Counted from the first letter of the stretch, positions 34,636-44,388 are shown. The stretch: DNA of 64,000 nt from Competibacter_A sp002352125 (GCA_035441325.1 DAOROA010000002.1:49980-113979); one strand, 5' to 3'. Notes: generated from the sequence alone by a model not told the origin. Made by a program: numbers and translations.

Positions 34636-35583
34636 ATGAGTATCCTGGTCATTGCCGAACACGACAACGCCGTCCTTAAAGCGGCGACGCTGAACACCAT
34701 CACCGCCGCCGCTCAACTCGGCGGCGACATCGCCGTGCTGGTGGCTGGCCACGGCTGCGGCGCGGTCGCGGAGGCCGCCGCCCAGATCGCCGGAGTCAAG
34801 AAAGTTCTGGTCGCCGACGCCCCCCACTACGCCCACCAACTGGCCGAGAACGTGGCAGCTTTGATCGTCGGCCTCGCCGGCGGCTACACCCACATCCTCG
34901 CTCCGGCCACCGCCGCCGGCAAGAATACGTTGCCGCGCGTAGCCGCCTTGCTGGATGTGGCGCAAATTTCGGACATCATCAAAGTGGAAAGCGCCGATAC
35001 CTTCGTGCGGCCGATCTACGCCGGCAACGTGCTGGCCACCGTGCAATCCAAAGACCCGGTCAAGGTCATCACCGTGCGCGGCACCGCCTTCCCGGCCGCT
35101 GCCAGCGGCGGTTCCGCCAGTACCGAAACCATCGTCCCGGCCGCCGACGCCAGCACCTCCAGCTTCGTCGGCCAACAGTTGACCAAGTCCGACCGGCCAG
35201 AACTGACCGCCGCTAAAGTCATCATCTCCGGCGGACGCGGCATGGGCAACGGCGATAACTTCAAGCTGCTCGAAGACGTGGCGGACAAACTGGGCGCGGC
35301 GGTAGGCGCGTCCCGCGCCGCCGTGGATGCCGGCTTCGTGCCCAACGATTACCAAGTCGGCCAAACCGGTAAAGTGGTCGCGCCCGAGCTGTACATCGCC
35401 GTCGGCATTTCCGGCGCCATCCAGCATCTGGCCGGCATGAAAGACAGCAAAGTGATCGCCGCCATCAACAAGGACGAAGAAGCGCCGATCTTTCAGGTCG
35501 CCGACTACGGTCTGGTCGCCGATCTGTTCGCTGCCGTACCCGAATTGTCCAATGAACTGGACAAGCTGAAGGCTGCCGGTTAA
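34636..35583 (+). CDS. etfA: Electron transfer flavoprotein alpha subunit
   Basis: EtfA holds the FAD of the ETF heterodimer. The 315-residue protein has the N-terminal adenine-nucleotide-like domain (MSILVIAEHDNAVLKAATLN) and the FAD domain (VIISGGRGMGNGDNFKLLED, VGQTGKVVAPELYIAVGISG, IAAINKDEEAPIFQVADYGL). It starts 19 bases after etfB. A repeat hairpin separates it from the dehydrogenase gene. Confidence 0.97.
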   Translation: MSILVIAEHDNAVLKAATLNTITAAAQLGGDIAVLVAGHGCGAVAEAAAQIAGVKKVLVADAPHYAHQLAENVAALIVGLAGGYTHILAPATAAGKNTLPRVAALLDVAQISDIIKVESADTFVRPIYAGNVLATVQSKDPVKVITVRGTAFPAAASGGSASTETIVPAADASTSSFVGQQLTKSDRPELTAAKVIISGGRGMGNGDNFKLLEDVADKLGAAVGASRAAVDAGFVPNDYQVGQTGKVVAPELYIAVGISGAIQHLAGMKDSKVIAAINKDEEAPIFQVADYGLVADLFAAVPELSNELDKLKAAG

Positions 35584-35664
35584 GCGTCCCACACTCCGAG
35601 CCTTGCGCCGCCGTCCGAGCGGCGCCGCGTCCCCCCGCTCCGGCATTGCTCGAACGAACACAAA

Positions 35665-35705
35665 CCCTCACCCCCAACCCTTCTCCCAGCGGGAGAGGGG
35701 AGTTC
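35665..35705 (+). repeat. GC-rich inverted repeat between etfA and the dehydrogenase gene
   Basis: A C-rich arm (CTCACCCCCAACCC) is followed by a hairpin with CTCCC-agc-GGGAG at its core and flanking TT/AGGGG. It is the clearest example of the arm-plus-hairpin form and lies directly ahead of the strong ribosome site of the next gene. Confidence 0.65.
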
Positions 35706-35729
35706 TCGCACAGTTTTAAGGAGGCGCAC

Positions 35730-37520
35730 ATGACCGCCTATTTCGCTCCCACCCGCGACATGCAGTTTGTAATCAACGAATTGGCCGGCCTTGCCGAAAT
35801 CGCCGCGCTGCCGGCGTTCGCCGAGCAGGATGCCGGTCCGGAACTGGTGGAGGCCGTCCTGGAAGAAGCCGCCAAACTGGCTACCGAAGTGCTGTCGCCG
35901 CTCAACAAAATCGGCGACGAGCAGGGCGCGCGCTTGACCGCCGACGGCGTGATTCCGGCGGACGGTTTCGGCGACGCCTACCAAAAATTCGTCGAGGGCG
36001 GCTGGAACGGCATCAGCGGCCACGTCGAATACGGCGGCCAAGGCTTGCCGGAACTGATCAACACCGCCACCCAGGAAATGTGGAATTCCGCCAACATGTC
36101 CTTCGCGCTGTGCCCCTTGCTAAATGCCGGCGCCATCGAAGCCATCGGCCGCGTCGGCTCCCCCGAGCAAAAGGCGCTGTATCTGCCCAAGATGATCGCC
36201 GGCGAATGGACCGGGACCATGAACCTGACCGAATCGCAGGCCGGTTCCGACCTGTCGGCGGTCCGGGCCCGGGCGGTGCCGGAAGGCGATCACTACCGCA
36301 TTTTCGGCCAGAAGATCTTCATCACCTGGGGCGAGCACAACATGACCGAGAACACCATCCATTTGGTGCTCGCCCGCACGCCGAACGCCCCGGAAGGGGT
36401 CAAAGGCATCTCGCTGTTCATCGTCCCCAAGGTTCTGGTCAACCCGGACGGCTCGCTGGGGTCGCGCAACGACGTGCGAGCCGTATCGATCGAACACAAG
36501 CTGGGCATCCACGCCAGCCCGACCTGCACGATGGCCTTCGGCGACCAGGATGGCGCTATCGGCTATCTGGTCGGCGAAGAGAACAAGGGATTGAACTACA
36601 TGTTCATCATGATGAACGAGGCCCGCTTCAAGGTCGGATTGCAGGGACTGGCCATCGGCGAACGCGCCTATCAGGCCGCCCGCGAATACGCCAAGGACCG
36701 GGTGCAAGGCCGGCCGCTCGGCGTTAAGAGCGGCGACCGGGTCACGATCATCCACCACCCCGACGTGCGGCGGATGTTGCTGACCATGAAAGCCCAGAAC
36801 GAGGCGATGCGAGCGCTGGCTTACACCGTCGCCGCACACATGGATTTGGCCCGCCGCCACCCCGACGCCGCAGTTCGCGCCACCCATCAAGCGCGAGTGG
36901 ATCTGCTGATTCCCGTGGTCAAGGGCTGGTCTAGCGAGATCGGTATCGAAGTGGCCTCGCTGGGCGTGCAAGTACACGGCGGCATGGGTTTCGTCGAAGA
37001 AACCGGCGCCTGCCAACACTTGCGCGATTCCCGTATCACCACGATCTACGAAGGCACCACCGGCATTCAGGCTGCTGACTTGGCCGGCCGCAAGCTGAGC
37101 ATGGATAAAGGCGTTTCGATGCGGGCACTGATCGCCGACATCGAAGCGACCGCCGCGGAACTCGGCCAAGCGACGGGCGATGACATCGCCGCGATCCGGG
37201 CGGCGCTAGACGAGGGTACGCAAGCGCTGGCCGAAGCGACCGAATGGATATTGAACGCGCGCGATCCCGACTCGGTCATGGCGGTGTCGGTGGACTACAT
37301 GATGCTGGCTGGTACCGTCTGCGGCGGCTGGCAGATGGCGCGCACCGCCCAAGCAGCCCAACGCAAGCTACGAAGCGGCGAAGATCCGGCCTTCCACGAA
37401 GCCAAGCTGATCACCGCTCGTTTCTATGCCGAGCATATCCTGCCTAAAGCTGGCGCCCTGCGCGATTCGGTCAAAAACGGCGGCATTTCGATCATGGCGT
37501 TAGCCGAAGAACAGTTTTAG
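35730..37520 (+). CDS. Acyl-CoA dehydrogenase, large C-terminal-extended type
   Basis: A 596-residue FAD enzyme for the first step of acyl-CoA oxidation, passing electrons to ETF. Motifs include GGQGLPELI, TGTMNLTESQAGSDLSAVRA, ITWGEHNMTENTIH and the C-terminal active-site region YEGTTGIQAADLAGRKL. The length and the extra helical C-terminal domain match the subgroup that includes DmdC-like and medium/long-chain enzymes. The ATG at 35730 follows a strong AAGGAGG. Its place after etfBA suggests one functional unit. Substrate chain length cannot be read. Confidence 0.93.
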   Translation: MTAYFAPTRDMQFVINELAGLAEIAALPAFAEQDAGPELVEAVLEEAAKLATEVLSPLNKIGDEQGARLTADGVIPADGFGDAYQKFVEGGWNGISGHVEYGGQGLPELINTATQEMWNSANMSFALCPLLNAGAIEAIGRVGSPEQKALYLPKMIAGEWTGTMNLTESQAGSDLSAVRARAVPEGDHYRIFGQKIFITWGEHNMTENTIHLVLARTPNAPEGVKGISLFIVPKVLVNPDGSLGSRNDVRAVSIEHKLGIHASPTCTMAFGDQDGAIGYLVGEENKGLNYMFIMMNEARFKVGLQGLAIGERAYQAAREYAKDRVQGRPLGVKSGDRVTIIHHPDVRRMLLTMKAQNEAMRALAYTVAAHMDLARRHPDAAVRATHQARVDLLIPVVKGWSSEIGIEVASLGVQVHGGMGFVEETGACQHLRDSRITTIYEGTTGIQAADLAGRKLSMDKGVSMRALIADIEATAAELGQATGDDIAAIRAALDEGTQALAEATEWILNARDPDSVMAVSVDYMMLAGTVCGGWQMARTAQAAQRKLRSGEDPAFHEAKLITARFYAEHILPKAGALRDSVKNGGISIMALAEEQF

Positions 37521-37530
37521 TGCCCGCACG

Positions 37531-37561
37531 CAACCCCTCTCCCGGCGCGGGAGAGGGGTTG
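37531..37561. terminator. Strong 13-bp hairpin between convergent genes
   Basis: CAACCCCTCTCCC and GGGAGAGGGGTTG pair perfectly over 13 bases around a 5-base loop (37544-37548). It lies between the stops of the acyl-CoA dehydrogenase (37520) and the sigma-54 activator (37596), which face each other. It belongs to the dispersed repeat family and probably stops transcription both ways. Confidence 0.6.
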
Positions 37562-37595
37562 GAGCGAAGGTTCCTTGAGTTGCCCGATCCGGCGA

Positions 37596-39053
37596 TCACT
37601 TTTTTTGCAAGCGCTTGCTGACGGCCTGTTGGAAAATTCCCAGCAGCTTGGCCGCGGCCGACTGATTGCCGTTACATCGGCGCAACGCTTCGTCGACGAG
37701 CAGCGCCGTAGCCTGTTTCAGGGTGGGCAGCGCCGCCGCAAAACGGACGGGTACCTTCGCGTCGAAAGCGTTAACGGATACTGCTTCTGCCTCAAAATGC
37801 GGCTTCGGCGGCTCGTGGAAAGCCGCAGACTGTTGCTCTCCTTGCTGCTGTTGAGCGATGTACCGTTCGAATGGCTCCACCGATAGCGTTCTGCCGCTGC
37901 TGCGGCTCGCCGCATCGAATACCATCGCGTGCAACTCGCGGATGTTGCCGGGAAAAGAATAACTCGCCAACAATCCCCGCAACTTTTCCGATACCTGTGG
38001 CTTGGGTCGATCGAGCCGAGACGCTGCCGCAGCCAGAAAATGATCGACCAGCAACGGCAAATCGTCCAGCCGCTCGCGCAGCGGCGGCAGATGGAGATGA
38101 TGAGTGCGGAACCGGAAATTGAGATCCTTGCGAAATTCTCCCTGTTTGACCAACTCCCAAAGATCCCGGTTGGTCGCAGAAACGATCCGCGCGGTACCGC
38201 GCTTGGGTCGATCTTGCCCTAACGGAAAATAGTCGCCTTCCTGCAGCAGGCGCAGCAGTTTGGCTTGCGAAGCCAAGGTCAAATCGCCGATTTCGTCCAG
38301 AAACAGCGTACCGCTGGCCGCTTGCTCGACCAACCCCGCTCGCGCTCGCTCGGCACCGGTAAATGCGCCCTTGGCGTGCCCGAACAAGGTGTCCGAAAAG
38401 ACGTTATCGTCCAGTCCGGCTACGTTGACCGAGACCAGAGCACCCCGACGATTGCTCAGCGCGTGGATGGCCCGGGCGAACAAGTCCTTGCCGACGCCAG
38501 TTTCGCCGGTAATCAGCACCGGTTCGGCGGTCTGCGCGACGGCCTCCGCGTACCGAAACAGCAAATGCATCTGGGAATTGCCGGTCACGATTCCGGCAAA
38601 AGCCTCCGGTCTGCTCAAGCCCGGCGCGATAACTTGCTGCTTGAGGGCCAGGTTCTCCTGCTGAAGATCCTGAAAAGCCAGCGCATTTTTGACGACGGTG
38701 GACAACCGGCCAAACTCGATGGGTTTGGTCATATAGTCGAAAGCCCCTTCCTTGATACAGCGCACCGCCGTATCGACATCCTCGGTGGCGGTGAGAATCA
38801 CCACCAAAGTCCCCGGATATTCCCGGGAAATGGCGCGCAGTAGATCCTCTCCGCTAACCTCGGGCATCACCAGATCCAGAAAAACGATCCCAGCCGGCTG
38901 CCGGGCGAGCAGCTCCATCACTCGGCGGCCGTCCAAGCAGGAAAGAACATTGTTCAAACCAGCTTTTTTTAAGGCTACCTCGGTCAGTCGTACGCTCATC
39001 TTATCGTCGTCGACGACCAAGATTGGCCTCGTGGGATAAAGGGTCTGTTTCAT
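37596..39053 (-). CDS. Sigma-54-dependent response regulator
   Basis: A 485-residue NtrC-type activator. An N-terminal receiver has DDD near residue 15, phospho-acceptor D60 and K110. The AAA+ domain has Walker A GETGVGKD (183-190), the sigma-54 contact loop GAFTGA (229-234), Walker B FLDEIGD and the R-finger region FRKDLNFRFRTHHLHLPPLRER. The C-terminus is a Fis-type helix-turn-helix ending SAAAKLLGIFQQAVSKRL. No partner kinase is adjacent. The divergent neighbour is the PilB-type ATPase gene. The start at 39053 is chosen ahead of the receiver; one 7 codons upstream is possible. Confidence 0.9.
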   Translation of the reverse strand: MKQTLYPTRPILVVDDDKMSVRLTEVALKKAGLNNVLSCLDGRRVMELLARQPAGIVFLDLVMPEVSGEDLLRAISREYPGTLVVILTATEDVDTAVRCIKEGAFDYMTKPIEFGRLSTVVKNALAFQDLQQENLALKQQVIAPGLSRPEAFAGIVTGNSQMHLLFRYAEAVAQTAEPVLITGETGVGKDLFARAIHALSNRRGALVSVNVAGLDDNVFSDTLFGHAKGAFTGAERARAGLVEQAASGTLFLDEIGDLTLASQAKLLRLLQEGDYFPLGQDRPKRGTARIVSATNRDLWELVKQGEFRKDLNFRFRTHHLHLPPLRERLDDLPLLVDHFLAAAASRLDRPKPQVSEKLRGLLASYSFPGNIRELHAMVFDAASRSSGRTLSVEPFERYIAQQQQGEQQSAAFHEPPKPHFEAEAVSVNAFDAKVPVRFAAALPTLKQATALLVDEALRRCNGNQSAAAKLLGIFQQAVSKRLQKK

Positions 39054-39863
39054 AAGCCTCGCGGTGTCGGAAACCATGCTGTGAGCGGTAGAAGAAATTA
39101 CAGCCGCACGGGTTTCGAAGGTCAACAAAATACGCTGCATCTCGCGAGTGCAGGGCGATTTTCCCTGAACCTGCGGCGTCCGTCTCAAATTCCGGCTCAT
39201 GGCATCACCGGCCTACAACGTTCGCCAGCGAAGCTGAAAAGCGAGTATCGCCGTTCCTCGGATGTGCTTCCTATCGCGAGGTTACAGTTTTTCAAACGCG
39301 TAAAATCGGTATGTGACATTGCTTTGCTTTGTTCTATGCACATCATATAACGTCTTTGTCGAAGTGCGCCTCGGATGCGAACCGCGCCGCTTCGATGGCG
39401 GTATATAGATGGGCAATAAATTGATCTTGAAAGCGATTTCGTCAATCTGACCGATACTGTTGGCCATCTTACGACCACTGGAATCACACAGAGCCCGCCG
39501 TTTTTTTGCTCTATCGTTTCCAGCACAGACCAACTCGTTCAGAGCACTTTACATTTAGCAAATGCCATTCCAATCGCGAAAATAAGATAACACATTAATT
39601 ATTATTAATTTTTTTAAAAAAACTGAACAACTCAAACGATCCGTCTTACAATATAAAATGTAGTATTTTCAGCTAAATTATTTTTTTTAAAAAAAATCAT
39701 ATCCTTATTATCTACAACAAAAAAATAATGACAACAATAAAAATTGTAACAACCGATAGTATTCCCGTCCCCGTTTCCTATAGGATCAATTGCGATCAAG
39801 CGGGATAATGGTATCGAATGCCAACTTTGTCGTTGCCGCTACCGGAGCAGGAGGTCAACTACC
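39054..39863. other. Long AT-rich divergent intergenic region
   Basis: An 810-base gap between the sigma-54 activator and pilB-like genes. From about 39540 to 39760 it is very rich in A and T, unlike the rest of the window. It holds two palindromic tracts, T7A7 (39609-39622) and T8A8 (39681-39696). No gene, RNA or clear GG-N10-GC sigma-54 promoter was found. Confidence 0.6.
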
Positions 39864-41933
39864 GTGCCAGCTTCACTCTTCCGATACCTGGCTTACCCCG
39901 CCGAAACCCAAGGGTTGAGCGCTGCGCCCGCACGGCCCACGGAATCCGGCACCGGCGATCGGCCTATCGTTCGTGGCGAGCCAGCAACGACAGCGACCGC
40001 TGCGGTTCGAACACCGCCTACCGCTGACCAGACGACCCAACCGACCAAGACCGCCAGCATCACCGACAGCGGTTTGGAAATCGCTAGATTTCTGATCGAG
40101 GACGGCGTCATCACCGAAGAGCAGTTGATTTACGCCATGCGGGTCCGCGCCAAACTCTCTTCGGAAAAACCGCTGCTGAGCGTTCTGAACGAAATCGGCT
40201 ACGTCAGCCCGGAACAGCAGCGCACCACCCTACGCAAACATCGCGTTTCGGTCCGGATCGGCGCTCTTTTGGTAGAACTGGGCCATCTGCGAGAACAGGA
40301 TCTTCGCGCGGCGTTGGCGCTGCAACGGGAATCGGGGAGCGGCAACAAGCTAGGCGACATCCTGCTGGAAAACCATTTCATCGCGGAAAACAAACTCATC
40401 GAGGTTCTCGCCGATCAGTTGGGCTTTCCTCAGATCGCGCCAGAACTGGGCGACATAGATCGGAGATTGCTGGAAAAAGCAAACCCAAACTGGTACTTGC
40501 AGCGGCATTTACTCCCGATCCGCGCCGAAAACGACCGGGTTTTGGTCGCGTTTGCCGATCCGTTAGACCAGCGCGCCCGCCAGGAAGCCGAGCGGCTATT
40601 CGGATTGAATCTGGTGCCGCTGATCGCCAGCAAGCGCGCCATTCGCGAAACGCTCGAAATCTACAAGCGGCACGCGCAAAATCTCGCGGCGCCGATCGTT
40701 CAAACCGACGAAACTACCCACGTCGTCGAGCTGGTCAACACCTTGTTCCTGGATGCCATGCACGCCCGAGCCAGCGACATCCACATCGAGCCGATGAAGG
40801 ATCAAGTGCGCATCCGTTTCCGTTGCGACGGCGTCCTGAGCGTTTACAAAAACGTCGACAAAAAACTGGCGCCCCTGTTGTCGAACCGCCTCAAGATTTT
40901 GGCCAAGGCCGATATCGCCGAACGGCGCCGCCATCAGGATGGCCACATCGGCTTCGAAGACCCGAAAACCGGCCGTCAAATCGATATCCGGGTTTCGGTC
41001 TACGTCACCATTTATGGCGAAAAGATCGTGCTGCGCCTGCTGCGCAAGGCTCAACTGGTACCGCTCGATCAGATCGGCATGTTTCCTCGCACTCTGAGCC
41101 GGTTCTACGAAGATGCCCTCGACTTGCCAAGCGGCATCGTCCTGATCACCGGCCCGACCGGCACCGGTAAGACCACGACCCTCTACAGTTGCGTGAACCA
41201 CCTCAACAGCATCGACCGCTGCATCGCCACGGTCGAAGATCCGGTGGAATACGTGATCGAAGGCATCGCGCAGTGCTCGCTCAACCCCAAAATCGACGTG
41301 ACCTTCGAAACCACGCTACCCCATATCATGCGACAGGACCCGGACGTGATCGTGCTGGGCGAAATCCGCGATCGCTTTTCGGCGGAGGTGGCTATCCAGG
41401 CCGCCTTGACCGGTCACAAAGTTTTGACCACGTTCCACACCGAAGACACCATCGGTGGCCTGTTGCGGCTGATGAACATGGATATCGAGACTTTTCTGAT
41501 CTCTTCCACCGTGGTCTCGGTGCTGGCGCAGCGATTGTTGCGCCGAGTTTGCCCGAACTGTGCCGAACCTTATCAACCCAACAGCACCGAACTGCAACGA
41601 TTGGGTTATAAACACCACGATCTGGAAGGTTCCGAGTTCAAGCAGGGGCGCGGTTGCGCCGCGTGCCGCCACACCGGCTATCAGGGCCGCATCGGCGTTT
41701 TCGAGCTGCTCGTCTTGAACGTGATGGTCAAAGACGCCATCCTGCAAAAATGCACGTCCCACGAAATTCGCCGCATCAGTCTGGAAACCTCCGGCATGGT
41801 GACTCTGCTGGAGGACGGTTTGGCCAAAGCGGCGCGCGGCGAAACCACGCTGGCCGAGGTGTTTCGTTATCTACCCCGTCTCGACAAACCCCGGTCATTG
41901 AACGAAATCAAACGCTTGGTAGGCATCACATGA
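39864..41933 (+). CDS. PilB/GspE-type assembly ATPase with MshEN domains
   Basis: A 689-residue secretion or pilus ATPase. After a disordered N-terminus (1-65), two MshEN-like units follow. The second has RIGALLVELGHLREQDLRAA (from 131) and KLGDILLENHFIAENKLIEV (from 162), close to the cyclic di-GMP-binding consensus. The ATPase domain has ASDIHIEP, Walker A GPTGTGKT (430-437), HIMRQDPDVIVLGEIRD and a zinc motif CPNC...CAAC. The start is GTG at 39864, preceded by AGGAGG. No pilC, pilD or pilin gene is adjacent, so its machine is unknown. It overlaps the HDOD gene by 4 nt. Confidence 0.9.
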   Translation: MPASLFRYLAYPAETQGLSAAPARPTESGTGDRPIVRGEPATTATAAVRTPPTADQTTQPTKTASITDSGLEIARFLIEDGVITEEQLIYAMRVRAKLSSEKPLLSVLNEIGYVSPEQQRTTLRKHRVSVRIGALLVELGHLREQDLRAALALQRESGSGNKLGDILLENHFIAENKLIEVLADQLGFPQIAPELGDIDRRLLEKANPNWYLQRHLLPIRAENDRVLVAFADPLDQRARQEAERLFGLNLVPLIASKRAIRETLEIYKRHAQNLAAPIVQTDETTHVVELVNTLFLDAMHARASDIHIEPMKDQVRIRFRCDGVLSVYKNVDKKLAPLLSNRLKILAKADIAERRRHQDGHIGFEDPKTGRQIDIRVSVYVTIYGEKIVLRLLRKAQLVPLDQIGMFPRTLSRFYEDALDLPSGIVLITGPTGTGKTTTLYSCVNHLNSIDRCIATVEDPVEYVIEGIAQCSLNPKIDVTFETTLPHIMRQDPDVIVLGEIRDRFSAEVAIQAALTGHKVLTTFHTEDTIGGLLRLMNMDIETFLISSTVVSVLAQRLLRRVCPNCAEPYQPNSTELQRLGYKHHDLEGSEFKQGRGCAACRHTGYQGRIGVFELLVLNVMVKDAILQKCTSHEIRRISLETSGMVTLLEDGLAKAARGETTLAEVFRYLPRLDKPRSLNEIKRLVGIT

Positions 41934-42784
41934 CAGCTCGCGACCAATCGCTCCACGATCTGATCGTGCAAACCATCGCCTCCCGCGAGATCAGCTTGCC
42001 GGTCTTCAATCCCGTCGCCCTGCGCTTGCAGCGGATTCTGCACAGCGACGCCACCCAGATCGCCGACATCGAGACCATGATCGTCGAGGATCAAGCTCTG
42101 GCCAGCCAAATATTACGGGTTGCCAACGCGGCCTTTTACAAAGGCTTGCAGCAGATCACGACGATTCGCAAAGCCATTATCCGCCTGGGCGTCCAACAAG
42201 TTGCCAACCTGGCGATGGTCGTCGCCCAACAACAGATGTACCAAAAAACCGGCGACGCATTCCTCGGTTATCGGGAAAAACTGTGGCGACACGCCTTCGT
42301 CTCGGCCGTGGGTTGCAAATGGTTAGCCGAGCGCTGCGGCTATCGCAGCGAGGCGGAAACCGCCTTTTTGGCCGGTCTTCTACACAATATCGGCCAGTTG
42401 GCGCTACTCAAAATCATCGAGGACTTGCGCGCTGCCAACGCCATCGGCGCCAACTTGCCGGAAACCTTGATCGTCGAAATTCTGGATAGCGATATGCACA
42501 CGCAGCAAGGCCACGCGCTCGCCAAGAAATGGAATCTGCCGGACGAATATTGCGCGGTGGTGCGCGATCATCATCAAGAACCGTGCGACGCCAACAATAT
42601 CCTGCTGCTCTTTGTGCGGCTGGTGGATCAAACCTGCGAAAAGATCGGTGTTGGTTTACACGGCGACCCCCATATCGCGCTGGCGGCCACGCCGGAGGCG
42701 CAAAGTTTGGGATTGAGCGAAGTCGCGCTGGCCGAACTGGAAATCTTGCTCGAAGACAATGCGGCAATGGCCAGTCAGGTTTAA
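41930..42784 (+). CDS. HDOD domain signalling protein
   Basis: A 284-residue protein made almost entirely of an HDOD domain, a relative of HD phosphohydrolases usually lacking metal catalysis. Landmarks are SREISLPVFNPVALRLQRIL, LASQILRVANAAFYKG, TIRKAIIRLGVQQVANL and AFLAGLLHNIGQLALLKI. HDOD proteins act in cyclic di-GMP or stress signalling and often bind partners. The ATGA overlap with the ATPase gene implies coupled expression and a shared pathway. Confidence 0.9.
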   Translation: MTARDQSLHDLIVQTIASREISLPVFNPVALRLQRILHSDATQIADIETMIVEDQALASQILRVANAAFYKGLQQITTIRKAIIRLGVQQVANLAMVVAQQQMYQKTGDAFLGYREKLWRHAFVSAVGCKWLAERCGYRSEAETAFLAGLLHNIGQLALLKIIEDLRAANAIGANLPETLIVEILDSDMHTQQGHALAKKWNLPDEYCAVVRDHHQEPCDANNILLLFVRLVDQTCEKIGVGLHGDPHIALAATPEAQSLGLSEVALAELEILLEDNAAMASQV

Positions 42785-42927
42785 GGATGGTCGTTGCGAC
42801 AACCGAACGATAGCCGATAAACCCCTACTTTGTTCGAGGCAAGCTCCTATACTTTCGAGATGAACGGCGCACAGCGCCTCGCTTCGCCCGCCTGCCACGG
42901 CCGCCCTCGAACCCAGGTATTTCCGCC

Positions 42928-44388
42928 ATGACCGAACTCACGACCCGCGAGCCCGAAGTCGCCACCCGCGACAGCCTGCTAAACCGCACCATGCAAAATC
43001 TCCGGGAGGCGTGGCGCGAAGTGGCCGATTGGCGAGGCGGCCTGCTGTCCACCACCCCCAGCCCCAATTTGCCCGACAAGGACGCCGAGGCGCTGAAAGC
43101 CCAGATGCGCGATTGTCTGGAAACGCGCGGCGGCGAAGTGTCGGCCCGCGCCCGGGCGGCCAATCTGGGACGGATTTATTTGTCGCTGAACGCCAAGGGC
43201 CGCAAGCGATTCCTCAAAATCCTGGCCACCGAGTTCGACATCGACCACAAAGCAGTGGACAAAGTGGTCGCTAAACTCCAACAGGCTGGCGACAAAGCCG
43301 AGGAGCGCGCCAAGGCCGAACGCGCCCTGCGCCAAGCGTTGCAACCGCCGCGAGGACGTTTGCTGGCGCAACTCAACGCGTTGCCCGAGGGCTTTCATTT
43401 TCTGGTGGATCTGCGCGCCGAACTGCTGGAATGGCGCAAGGACGATCCCGCGCTGGCGGCGCTGGAGCGGGATTTGCTGTCGCTGCTGGTGTCCTGGTTC
43501 GATGTCGGCTTTTTGGAATTGCGGCGCATCACCTGGGATTCGCCGGCATCGCTGCTGGAGAAAATGATCGCCTACGAAGCCGTGCATCCGATCAAGAGCT
43601 GGGACGATCTCAAGAACCGGCTCAGTTCCGACCGGCGCTGTTTCGCTTTCTTCCATCCGCGCATGGCCAACGAACCGCTGATCATCGTTCAGGTCGCGCT
43701 GGTCCACGGCATCGCCGACAACGTCCACACCCTGCTAGACGAAGCGGCGCCAGTGCTCGATCCCAATACCGCTGACACCGCGATTTTTTATTCGATCTCG
43801 AACGCCCACGAGGGCTTGGCCGGCATCAGTTTCGGCAACTTCTTGATCAAGCGAGTGGTGGATGAATTGATCACCGAGTTCAAGAACCTCAAAACTTTCG
43901 CCACCTTGTCTCCGATTCCCGGCTTTCGCAACTGGCTGGACGGCAAACTGAACGAACCGGGCAAAGATGCCGAGGCGGAGTTGCTGACTCCAGCAGACCG
44001 CAAGGCGCTCGCTACCGTCGCCGGTACCGGTGCCGAGCCGGTTTCGCTGAAGACTTTATTGCAAGCGTCCGATTGGACAGAGAAACCAGAGTTGGCCAAA
44101 GCCTTGAAACATCCCTTGCAGCGGTTGTGCGCCCGCTATCTGGCCAAGGAAAAACGCGAAAGCGGAACCGCCTACGACCGGGTCGCTCACTTCCACCTCT
44201 CGAACGGCTCGCGGATCGAACGACTGAATTGGCTGGCCGATACTTCATCCAAAGGTATGGGCCAGTCGGTGGGAATGATGGTGAATTATCTCTACAAACT
44301 CGACGACATTGAAGCCAATCACGAGGCGTATCGGGGCGAAGGCAAGGTGATGACCTCATCGACGATTCGGTCGTTGTTGAAAGGCTGA
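42928..44388 (+). CDS. Malonyl-CoA decarboxylase
   Basis: A 486-residue enzyme that converts malonyl-CoA to acetyl-CoA and CO2. The helical N-terminal domain contains ILATEFDIDHKAVDKVVAKL. The catalytic GNAT-like domain has FLELRRITWDSPASLLEKMI, CFAFFHPRMANEPLIIVQVA, FYSISNAHEGLAGISFGNFL and the active-site segment LSPIPGFRNWL. It lowers malonyl-CoA and so can favour beta-oxidation over synthesis. It stands alone, 143 bases after the HDOD gene. Confidence 0.93.
   Translation: MTELTTREPEVATRDSLLNRTMQNLREAWREVADWRGGLLSTTPSPNLPDKDAEALKAQMRDCLETRGGEVSARARAANLGRIYLSLNAKGRKRFLKILATEFDIDHKAVDKVVAKLQQAGDKAEERAKAERALRQALQPPRGRLLAQLNALPEGFHFLVDLRAELLEWRKDDPALAALERDLLSLLVSWFDVGFLELRRITWDSPASLLEKMIAYEAVHPIKSWDDLKNRLSSDRRCFAFFHPRMANEPLIIVQVALVHGIADNVHTLLDEAAPVLDPNTADTAIFYSISNAHEGLAGISFGNFLIKRVVDELITEFKNLKTFATLSPIPGFRNWLDGKLNEPGKDAEAELLTPADRKALATVAGTGAEPVSLKTLLQASDWTEKPELAKALKHPLQRLCARYLAKEKRESGTAYDRVAHFHLSNGSRIERLNWLADTSSKGMGQSVGMMVNYLYKLDDIEANHEAYRGEGKVMTSSTIRSLLKG

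Noticed and set aside
39560..39760. A horizontally acquired island or mobile element in the AT-rich stretch.
   Set aside because: There are no terminal repeats, integrase or transposase, and flanking genes have normal composition. A regulatory region is simpler.
39801..39816. A sigma-54 promoter before the pilB-like gene (GGTATCGAATGC).
   Set aside because: The GG and GC are separated by 8 bases rather than 10, and the flanks do not fit the consensus.
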